The translations under genes were made by a program, and so were the position numbers. A stretch of DNA of 64,000 nucleotides, taken from Nemophila menziesii. Its lineage: Eukaryota; Streptophyta; Magnoliopsida; Boraginales; Hydrophyllaceae. The notes beneath the pieces were generated by a model. The model saw nothing but the letters and a program-made list of their open reading frames with translations, had not been told where the DNA came from and did no database searches. This document shows positions 47,625-57,527 of this stretch, one piece after another. Numbering within the stretch: position 1 is the first letter of the stretch; each line of letters starts with the position of its first letter. The stretch is taken from the NCBI GenBank assembly GCA_029959085.1, contig JARWIR010000008.1, forward strand, positions 22,058,001 through 22,122,000, read 5' to 3'.

Positions 47625-48779
47625 GCTTAATAAAGTATGGTTATTGAGTATGTTTTGGAGGATGTACAATAGAAGTTCTAATTTACTCAGCAAATGGGCT
47701 CACCTGAACATATTCAAAAATGAATATGTATGGAAATATAGTATAAGGCATGATCTAGCCTGGACCTAGAAGAAAATCTTAAAACTGAGAGATTGTGCTT
47801 ATGAATTTATAACTCATAAGGTGAATAATGGTGCTACTACTTTTATTTTTTGAGATAAATGGATTAGAGGCCAGAGTGTTAATGAATTCCTTCAAAAAGA
47901 CACTCACTATAGCACTATATGGTTGAATAAGACTGTTAAGAGCTGCTATAACAATGGTAGATGGCATCTCCCTCCTCCTCTTAGTGGCATAGCTGATATT
48001 GTCCCTAACTTAACTATGGTTAGTGACAAGATTAGTTGGAAGGCTAATGTTAAAGGTAGATTCTCTTTCAAAAAAACCATGAATGAAATTAGTGACCATG
48101 GACAGATTCTTGAGTGGTCAAGAATAATATGGAATTCTATTAATATACCAAGAAATTCCTTCTGTACATGGCTAGCGAGTTTAAATAGGTTACCTACTAA
48201 AGGGAGGATGATGGAATGGGGTTTACAGGTGGATTCAGTTTGTGAATATTGTCATGCTTGTGTTGAGGATAGAGATCATCTTTTTGTGGGATATTCTTGG
48301 ACAAGGAGGATCTTGAAAAAATGCTTTATGAGATGTGGAGTTCAAATGACTGTCCTCAAAACTTGGGATGAGCTACTTGATTTCATTATGTTGAATGCTA
48401 ATGATAGATTTTTGGAGGCCATTTATTCAGGGTGGTTCACTTCCTTTGTGTATCTAATTTGGACTAATAGAAACTGTCACATACATAAGGGCAGGATTAA
48501 AAATGAGGAGTAAATATTTCATGAAATAGCTTACTGTCTTGGTGCCAAAAGTAGAGATAAGAGAAAATTCAAATGGAAGGATGAAAGGGAGAAGATTGCA
48601 GAAGCTTGGCTTTGCAGAATATCTTTAAGAGTAGTTAAAAGTTGAATTAATGTAATTGTAATTAGTGAGCTTATTTCTATAGTTTATCTAGCTTTGCTTT
48701 TGAGACTCGTTAGTGAGTACTCTTGAATGTAATAACAATGTTAAGTGAAATAAAATTGATGGTTGATAAAAAAAAAAGA
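47625..48779 (+). pseudogene. 3' part of the outer LINE: thumb and zf-RVT
   Basis: The open segment 47923-48513 contains ISWKANVKGRFSFKK, EWSRIIWNSINIPRNSFCTW and VCEYCHACVEDRDHLFV, the zf-RVT domain. It resumes the outer LINE after the antisense insertion. One in-frame stop lies upstream near 47770-47850. The poly-A closes the element. Confidence 0.82.
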
Positions 48780-48791
48780 TAGTAGACTCTT

Positions 48792-49546
48792 AAAAGGTTT
48801 CATTTGTGGACTAAGCCCATAAATTTTGTTTAGGGAAAGGGGCAAGGGTTGGGGAGCCACGTTCTCTATCATTTTTTGTGTAAATTGCACTATATATTAT
48901 GCAAAATTTGCAATATAGGTCCCTATATTATAAACAACGTTAGATATATTTCTATATAATTTTTATTTAAAATAATTATAGATCCAACATACTATTTTAT
49001 CTTAGAAAAACAAAATATTTATACAAATAAAATAAATAAAAACCTAACAATATAAATTAAAAAAGTTTTAGGAGGAACAAGTGATGGGAGAAAGCAGGGA
49101 CGAGTGGCTTAGTATTGTTATGAACGAAATCATAAAATTTAAAATTTGCAAAATTAATTATGAATTATGGATTATGAAACATGAAATATGAATATATTAG
49201 TTTGGCCAATATAATTAACTGGTAGGTAGAGAGATAAAGTACGATTTGGGGAAGAGATTTGAGGGGTTGATCTTTTGTATTCATAATATTCATGTATCAT
49301 TTAGCTTACCAAAATAAAAAGGAAAAATAAGATATCGAATATGGCCAGTAGAAATTTGAGAATTTTAAAGGGATAAATAGATTTGGACCATCTTTTATCT
49401 TGGGACGATCATATTCACGACCATAGAATAAAGTATGGTACATTACACGATAACTTGAAGTGTCTTTGAGTTAATTGCACTGTAAGCCCCTAATATATGC
49501 AAAATAATATATTTATCATTAAAATTCTTACAAATAACAAAACAGA
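48792..49546. other. No gene; AT-rich 3' flank of gene B
   Basis: Nothing coding. It should include the 3' UTR of gene B near its right end. Confidence 0.45.
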
Positions 49547-50527
49547 TCATGAAAGGCTAAGACTAAGAGGATAATGAGGAAAGACAAGGGGGCCACTTGG
49601 TGGAACATAGGGCATACATATACGTCTAGTCTCAGGCTTTGGAATTGAGTAATCGATATCCAAACGCAGTTTTAGTACCTGTGTTGGTCAATCACTTCAT
49701 TAGTATATTATTCCTTTTATGGACTAAAATGCCCCTAAACTTTACCTTGAGCCCTGCTGATCTTGTATAGTTTATAGCCTCTTTGAGATCAATATCTGAT
49801 TCAATTACAATCTTCTCCCCATCCTCATCTTCATACTGCACAATATTAAACTCATCAGTCATGAATATGAGCTTCACTTTTTGGTGTGTACTTACCACAA
49901 TCTGAGGGGTAATTTTGCCAGATTCACCAGTTATTCCATTAACCATAAATTTAACCTCTGTGAAATCGTGAGCATCTGAAATAAAGAGAATCAAGTTAAA
50001 TTTAACCAACAAGTCTCTAGTTTAACAAGAGTTATGAAGAAACATACCCCAATAACACAATTTCATTTTCCCTGATCTCTTCTTAATCATGTATGTAAAA
50101 CGGTTGTAATGGCCGTTTAACCGAGCAAAAACCCAAGCACGTATGATCTTGAAAACAAGTACAATTAGTATCTCTAACTCATCAAAATAAATCAAAAAAT
50201 AATAGACACATTCCCCTAAATATTCTATTCTTGTTAAACATGTGAAATGGCCTAAACAAGTAAATGCTCAACTTGAGTGTTTAATAATCACTGTCTGAAT
50301 GAAACAAGCTAAATCAAGATCCATATACACTATAATGATATGATTGGTAATAAGATATACCTCAAGCTCTCTCATTTTCATTTTTTTAACCAGCCCAGTT
50401 AACCTCTCCATTTCACTCTTCCATTTTTCATCAGTGTAATTATTATTGTGTAGTGTAACCAAAAGATGATACTGTTCAGATAATCCCTGATAAAAATTTA
50501 CAAATAATAATAATAATAAGTATAATC

Positions 50528-50562
<35 letters not shown>

Positions 50563-50825
50563 GATAATATAAAACTTACGCCTAACCCTATGATCTGACT
50601 CGCGAGACGTGTCAGCATAAATAATTTACAACTTCTCTCTTTTTCGTATTCAACCTGTTCAGGAGTTTTTTCTAACGGCTTTACACAACTGCAAAAATAT
50701 ACAACACCAAAATATAGGTTGAAATCGAAGATAAAAATAGACAACTGATGATAAACGTTTGAATTTAAAATTTAAAAAAGGAAAAGAATATGCTACCTTG
50801 CCCAGTGTTTTTGGAGGTGGATCAT
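49547..50825 (-). CDS. PB1-domain protein (gene B), 7 exons, 221 aa, paralogue of gene A
   Basis: Exons in coding order: 50825-50797, 50688-50580, 50486-50361, 50147-50048, 49975-49896, 49835-49746, 49678-49547. All junctions are GT-AG, the sum is 666 nt, and the frame is open throughout. Exons 2-7 correspond one for one in position and phase to exons 3-8 of gene A. In the shared penultimate exon 18 of 30 residues are identical. Its PB1 keeps a better acidic OPCA-type motif (YEDEDGEKIVIESDIDL) than gene A. The last exon starts VLKLRLDIDY and then diverges into a Pro/Ser-rich tail without the membrane segment, so a soluble protein is expected. The start is chosen as the first ATG in the frame entering exon 2; the short first exon is the weakest part. 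Confidence 0.75.
50506..50566. repeat. (TAA)n microsatellite in an intron of gene B
   Basis: Two blocks of taa/ata repeats lie between exons 2 and 3 of gene B. A shorter trinucleotide repeat of the same kind lies in an intron of gene A near 38895-38915. Confidence 0.85.
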
Positions 50826-51169
50826 GATCTCCGTGCGTTGTGGTGGCGGTGAGATAGGATACTGGCCGCGAGGGGTGGGATGAAAGGGTCTGAGACAATG
50901 AGTTTCTTTAAGTCTTTTTCTATTAATAACATAAAAACACGGTATAATTTTCAATTTTTTTTGTTTTCTTTTCAATATATATTAGGTATATTCATGCATG
51001 AACAAGTCACTTTGAACAATAAAATTGTAATTAATTGTTTATTTTTTAGTTTTTACTTTTACATATTCCTTCGGTTACTAAAATAATGTTTACTTAATTT
51101 TTCACACAAATTAAAAAACCTAATAATTATATATACATATTACAAAATTACCCCTAATATATTTTGTAA

Positions 51170-52984
51170 TATGTAACTTACAATAATAAACAATACTGAA
51201 TTATTCAATTTGAATTAAATTATAAAAATCCCAAATCAGAAAACATCAATTAAATAAACTAAGGTTCAACCCATATAGTGATTCTCAAACACTTAAGAAG
51301 TTTTGCTCATAATGGAAAATAAAACTAAGACAATTAAATTAAAAGACATAATGTTTTACAGAAAAAAATAAATAAAACTTAATGAAGAGGTTGGGTTTGG
51401 CTTTGAATTAGAGAAGATGACTGCTCCAACTCTTATCTTTCTTCCTTCCTGCTTGCTCTGACTTGAATCCTTAAGCCTCTTTGATAATTATATGAAGTGT
51501 GTGTAAAAGAGGAGCCTAAGGGGTGTATTTATAGGTGTTAGAAAGCCCTAGGTCGAATTTACTTGGAGTGGAAGACAAGTCAAGAACTCTTTAATTCGTA
51601 ACCCTAAAATCTAGGAAAGGTAAGATTCTTCTGCTGATTTGTTTTGGTCATATCTCTCACAATACTTATCTGTTTGAGGCGTTCAAATAGTTGAAACCGC
51701 TTGTCTCGGAAATCTCTTTCCAGTGGTCCAGACCATTCTCCCAAATTCCTAGCCAATCTTAAGTTATGGACTCGTCTTTGAAACATGGCTGGAATTTCAG
51801 ATTCATATGACAGCTTTATCTTTTCCTTTTTTGCATATATCCAGGGGTGGATCCATGTAGGGCCCAGAGGGGGCTCAAGCCCCCCCTGAACCCGTAAAAT
51901 TTATGATACGTTACTGTAATTTTGTCTCAAAAAATAATTTGCCCCCTATGAACATTTATATAAAAAGTGAATGACTAAAGAACATATAAGTGATTGTGTC
52001 ATAGGGGTTTAGTATTTTTACATATTAGAATTCGATATAGAGGTTGGGGGTTCGAATCATAGCATTTACTTTATTTTTTCCCAAATATACATATAATAGA
52101 AAAAAATTCCAATATAAATTTTGTATTTGATGATAGTATTACTTTATAATTTATTATTTACATCAATCTAATGAATTTATAATGTTCAATTTTTATAAAT
52201 GATTTATTTTTCATATTTATAAATTATAATATTAAAATAACATATGCTATATCAATATAATACTAATAATACTATATAAATTTAGTGTATATATTGGTGT
52301 TGGTTTACATATTTTTTGGGTAATTAAGAACGGGTAAACTCGTCAATTAAAGAGACGATGAATGTAATGGTGTTAGATTATCATATTTGCATTTTAACCT
52401 TTCTCGTTATGTGTTTATGTATCTTATTTATACTTTAAAAAATTTCAGAAAGGGTTGATCCCCGAACTTCTATATATTTCAAGCCCCCCCCCCCCCCTCA
52501 ATTTAGGTGCTGGATCTGCCCCTGCATATATCCTTCTTTAATCTTCTTATTTCCATGTAAATCTCTTTCCTTTACTTCTTTGACTTGACTTGGTCTCTAA
52601 TTAATTACCATATAAACTTCACATTAAATAAATAATTAAACTGCATATGCTTTAAAAAATAATAAATCAATAATCAAGACTAGAAATAGGAAAGTGCACT
52701 TCAAAATTTGAAACTCGAATCAAATACTTCCTAACACACTAAAAATAAGCTAATACTCTAATTCTCACTTCTCCTCCTTGTATTGAAATTTAAGAACGTA
52801 CTAACTTTGCACTAAAAATACTCGAATTAACGCACAAAAGTTCTAAAAATGCAAATAGTCTAATTCCAAGGAGAGAGAGTGCAATATGACGAAATAAGCA
52901 TAAAAGTCTAGCTAATAAGTCAATAATTCACCTAAAATGATGTTTCCAGAGGACTAATATTTAAAACAAATAGAGAGACATCAG
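51170..52984 (-). repeat. Ty3/gypsy LTR, family G1, copy F, carrying an hAT insertion
   Basis: Ends at 52980-52984 with the catca signature. It contains caatttgaattaaatt near 51218, like copy D, and the gctaggaattt/cttagcc stretch seen in copy C. The inner end is truncated or diverged near 51170. The hAT element at 51842-52524 interrupts it. Confidence 0.65.
51842..52524. mobile_element. Non-autonomous hAT element, 683 bp
   Basis: The terminal repeats CAGGGGTGGATCC and, inverted, CAGGGGCAGATCC bound the element. The 8-bp duplication catatatc is exact at 51834-51841 and 52525-52532, the hAT hallmark. Subterminal ggctcaagcccccc and its counterpart caagcccccccc pair near the ends. The interior is AT-rich and non-coding. 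It sits inside LTR copy F. Confidence 0.92.
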
Positions 52985-53304
52985 AATACTTAAATGTTCG
53001 AGTATAGCAACCAAAGCTATTAGGGACAATTGAAAAATCATCATGTCATATTAAGTTGAGGTGTATATTGAGAATACTATTTATTTGTGGGATTTTGTAA
53101 AAGGAGAAAAATATCACCCCTACCTACAATAATATTCCATTTTGGGTTTAGTGGTAAAATTGTCAAAAGAAAAAACTAATTTGGAAAACAGTAAAAAATT
53201 AGGGACTAACAAGATATAAACGAGAATTTTCTGGACAAAGACCGCGAGGAAACAAAGTTTCAAATATACATTACCGTTAGTGAACAACACAGAGCAGAAG
53301 AAAA
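52985..53304. other. Promoter and 5' UTR region of the 53.3-kb gene
   Basis: No clear TATA box; the region just upstream of 53305 is the expected leader. Confidence 0.35.
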
Positions 53305-54983
53305 ATGACCAAGAACAACAATGACGTCACGAAATCGAGAACGAGATCGAAATCCATCGTGCGTAAGCCTCTCCGAGACGTATCTAACGGCGGCGTTAAG
53401 TCCATACCTAAATCCGCAATGAAACCCCCAACCACCGTTAATCGTGGCGGCAAACACCAGATAGGCGACGAAGCTCTCGATCGCCTCTTCCTTGTTCACT
53501 CCGATCTTTCCTCCCTCATTCATCAGGTAACTAACTCTTTCAATATTCAATTGAACTTGTTTTCAATTCAATTTTACATTTTTTCCCTCTTATTTACTTC
53601 ATATGTATAAGAACAGTTTATTAATTGCAATGTCTAGGGTTTGATATTACACACAGATTTTTAAATGTATTAATCGCGTCATTGGTCCATGTGTTATGCA
53701 AAATAGATAAATATACTCATGTGGCTTAGAATTGTTGCTCACTAGTTATACATTACCTATCTCAATGCTCTATTATGTTAATTAATGGAGTTTATTGCAG
53801 ATTGATGAACTTATTGTACAAGCACTTAAACCAACAAGTAAAAAGCACAAGCAAGAAATCGATTCATTTGCAGATGCCTTATCTGAAATACACATCTCTT
53901 TAAAGGTATGATTTATCTCCCTTTTCCAATCTATTCTATTCCATAACCAATGTTCAATTCTGCAGCCAAAGATTGATAGATTTCGAAAAGAACTCTCGAT
54001 TCATAACCCAGAATCAAATCCAATCCCTGAGAATGAACATTCATCTCCTCCATGTAAGGTAATTATACCTTCTATAAACGAAGATTCAAGCAATTTCATA
54101 GCTAGTCCTGAAGAAAATAAATTTGAATCTCTTGTTTCACCTTCTCCACTTGTATCATGGCGAGACTCAAATATCGATCGTGAAAAACAACTATTTTTAC
54201 TCACACCTTTACCTCAACCAAAAGCTTTCTCATCTATTCCAGATTCTGTTAAATCTAATAAACCTTCACAGCTATGCGAGGGTGTTTCCGTAATTACTGA
54301 TGAGGTAGAATGTAACAAGATTCCGGTACAGAGCAATTCTTCAGCGTTTATAATGACTCCTCGGTTAAAAACATCGCCACCTAAATCATGTGTATTACTT
54401 GAACCAGTATCAAAATTTGCACACAAGTTTCGAAAGTCAACTCCATTTCCTGTAGGAGTCAAACTATCGAGTTTATTACAAGAATCTGATTCATCATCAA
54501 GCAGTAACGAAGGTATGGATTGTGTGAATATGAATTATCCAGAGCTGTTTGGATTAAAAAATGGATATAATTTCGGAACTCGAAAAGTTGTTGAAGATTC
54601 ATCTCCAAATTGGCTTATGTCACCTCCTAAAACTTGTATTTTAATGGAGCCACCTGAAAATAAAACAATCCCTTCGTTAAATTTAGTTCAAGAGATGAGT
54701 TCTTTAGCTTTGGAGATTGACAAAAAAGGTTTTTTTTGTTTTTTTTTTTTTTCTTTTTGATTTATTTTAATTGAATTTTATGATGTCAGAGGTGATTGAA
54801 AGTACACCATTGAAGATTGAGGTTGAGAGTAATATGAAAATGGGAAAACAACCAGGTGAGAATACTTTAAAAAGGGAGCTTTGGACAAAATTTGATGCAG
54901 TTTCTAATTATGGAAATCGTATACAAAAGAATGTTCAGAAAGGATTTCTTGATAGATTAGATGAGGTGTCTCGTGAAGAGTAG
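53305..54983 (+). CDS. Conserved-looking protein with D-box and repeated SPPK motifs, 427 aa, unidentified
   Basis: Exons 53305-53526, 53801-53905, 53966-54728 and 54790-54983; all GT-AG, summing to 1284 nt without stops. The N-terminus is basic and contains RKPLRDVSN, a full match to the RxxLxxxxN destruction-box consensus. Residues about 55-110 (LDRLFLVHSDLSSLIHQ and IDELIVQALK) look like a helical coiled-coil segment. The middle is disordered with WRDSNIDREKQLFLLTPL. Two copies of an S-P-P-K-[ST]-C-[VI]-L-[LM]-E-P motif occur (exon 3, near 54370 and 54625), and SPPK and TPRL fit the S/T-P-x-K/R cyclin-dependent kinase consensus loosely or fully. The end has GENTLKRELWTKFDAVSNYG. A mitotic role is inferred only from these motifs; I do not recognise the family with certainty. 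Confidence 0.82.
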
Positions 54984-55600
54984 AACTTTTACGATTGTTA
55001 TGGAATATCCTTGGAATTTAAGGATTAATGTTTGTAACTTTTAAGGATATAGTGGTAGGACATGGGATTGAAATTGAATAGATGAAATTTTGGTATCAGT
55101 TTCTGCATCTCATGCATAATGTATGTAAGATGAAGGTTCAAATCTCTTTGTTATGTCAATAGAATTTTGAGCATTATATTTAAACTTGTTGAAGTGTAGT
55201 TGTACTTAATTAATCCATCTCTTTTTGTATAGGTCACTTTTACTAACTCGAACTAGGATCTGTCCACCTTATAATAAAGGGTGCAAGGAAACCTAGTAAG
55301 AAATTGTAAAATAATAAGAAAAAACAAATTAAAAAGGTTATAAGGTTATATATATAAGTAGACTTTTGTGCTCTCAATAGGTACAGCTATTAATTTTTTT
55401 ATCAAAAAGATATTAAATAAAACTTAATGGAGGTTGGTCTCCTATTTTTGCCCCTTTTTATTTTTTATGCGCTACTAAAAAGCTACATCATAACAAACTT
55501 TTCTGATTTCACTTCTACATTCGTTCGACCAAAAAAAAAATAAAAAATCATTCACTTATCTTTTATCTTATTAAGAGGAACTCATATTATTTATAACTGC
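54984..55600. other. 3' flank, no gene
   Basis: Contains the 3' UTR of the preceding gene and AT-rich DNA. Confidence 0.45.
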
Positions 55601-56030
55601 GATGTCTTATTCATCAATCAAGCAGAACCAAGTGGAATGGCATTATATGGACTGATATTAGAATAGAAGATAAAAGTATTTTTTCCAAATAGAATTGGAC
55701 AAATTCGGTTGCTGAAAGTGAAGTTTGGGCGGTTCTTGAGACTACTAAAATATGTGTGAAATCTGGTAATGATAAGGTCAATTATCTGTTCGGGCAACCT
55801 TGAAATTATTCAAAGTATAAAATCGTCGTCAATTGCGGAATGGATGATTAAACCAATTGTTTTATGAATTTGGGATATTGCTAATCATCGTGGTTTTGTA
55901 CGGCTTAAGCATATTCCGCATCGTGAAAATAAATTGATTGATCATATTACGCGTTTAGTTAGACGAAGGACCAACATGGTAAATGGGGTTTTTTTGGAGT
56001 CCTTATTCACCGGCTAGGAATTAGTTGATG
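55601..56030 (+). pseudogene. RNase H-like (LINE-derived) fragment
   Basis: In broken frames it reads AESEVWAVLETTKICVKSG and later DIANHRGFVRLKHIPHREN followed by KLIDHITRLVRR, the C-terminal signature of the RVT_3-type RNase H found at the end of plant LINEs (HIPREANKLADHIA in typical members). There are many stops; no other LINE domain is nearby. Confidence 0.6.
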
Positions 56031-56973
56031 TAATTGTATTTTCTTTTCTTATTTATCACAATGTAAAAAAAAAATCATTCATTTATCTCTCCGCCATGAT
56101 CTATGTAATTATCGATCTAATTTTTATTTATTTTGACATAATAGACGGTGATAATTCCAATGCTGAAACAACAATCATTGTTTATGTTTATAATATACTC
56201 CTACCAAAAAAAAATCTATAATATCTATTGGGCTATTTTGCTTGATTCATTAACAGAAAATCTGTGAATAGCATGATTTTTTGCTTTTAAGGGTAGAAGA
56301 AAATTTATCGAGAGAGAACATGAACTTGGTTTAATGGGTTAATAGGCTAGAAATTAAATGGAATTCGAGCGTGATCAACGATTAATCTAAGGACATTTTT
56401 GTCCAAAAAGTTATAACTCTAGTGTAGACCTTTTCGACCAACCCATTTGTTTACTAATGATGCAAATCGGATCCGAAAAAGATTTTTTAAAGTTCCGAAA
56501 CCAAAAGTTCCAAAACTTCGAACCAAAGTTTCGAAATTTTCGTGCCGAAATTTCCAAAATTCCGATTTCGGAATCTTTTTTTCCAGTTCCAAATAATAGG
56601 ATCTGAACTGGAACGGAAAATATCTATTTCGAAAAATCTTTTTTTTTATCCGTTCCTTCCGATTTCCACCCATAGTCCCTACACATAAATAGTAAAGACT
56701 ATATTATCCGTATTAACTCAAAAACTATCAAAGATATTGTGAAGCATTTAAGAAAAATCCAATAAACGAATATTTAAACATAAAAATCTATCCACATACG
56801 AAACAAACAACAAACAACATCTTTGACTATCCTTAAAATCTCCATAAATAAGTAAAAGACCATCCATAAGATAACATTTTTCCAGAATAATCCTAAAGTT
56901 GAAGAAACTTCCTGTTCTAGACTTTGAGTTTTCCCTAAAAATCATCCATCATAATCTATATTACTTAAAATAA
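56031..56973. other. No gene; TTCGAA-rich patch and 3' flank of ELF7
   Basis: At 56470-56660 words such as ttccgaaacc, cttcgaacc and tttcgaaatt recur, a low-complexity pattern. The right end should contain the ELF7 3' UTR. Confidence 0.4.
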
Positions 56974-57492
56974 TTACTCATTCTCCGATTCATAATCATC
57001 CCCTTCACTATATTGATCTAAATCCATATCTTTCTCATGTTCCATTCCTGATCTTCCCATACTTGACTTCGAACCTGAATATTCCTGTACATACACACAC
57101 ACGAACACCAAAAAGTCAACATCCCGATAAAATAGTCAACATGGTAATCATGGACTCATAATACATACCCCTTCCTCTTTCAATTCTCTAGCAGAAACAG
57201 TTGATCTTCTTCGAGCTGTAATTCTTTTCGGAGCAGGAAAATATTCAACTTCTTCAACTGATTTACCTTCTCTTGATCTCTTCTTTCTTAAAACTAGCTT
57301 TGTTGGAAGAGGCTACATTTATAAAAAAAAATAACTATTAGTTGACTTTTTTCCAAAAAGTCAACAACTTTACTTTACTTACCATATAATGCGCTTCATT
57401 TTCACCAAACGATACTAAATAAGTTGTCGGATCATCTGCATCATCTCCTCGTACCTAACAAATTTATAATTAAAACACGTGTCTAACATTAA

Positions 57493-57527
<35 letters not shown>

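Larger units (their letters stand above)
41766..48779 (+). mobile_element. Outer L1-type LINE, 5' truncated, split by an antisense LINE
   Basis: Runs from 41766 to the insertion point at 44192 and resumes at 47625, ending in a poly-A at about 48768-48778. The two halves join in register: the left half ends in the thumb region (KPYGGLGLPNIE) and the right continues in ELLNKVWLLSMFWRM. The 5' end is truncated inside the endonuclease. Without the insert it is about 3.6 kb. A 12-bp target duplication flanks the whole, as target-primed reverse transcription produces. Confidence 0.9.

Noticed and set aside
56470..56660. A gene on the minus strand from Phe/Glu-rich frames
   Set aside because: The pattern comes from repeated ttcgaa/ttccga words and has no domain or splice support.
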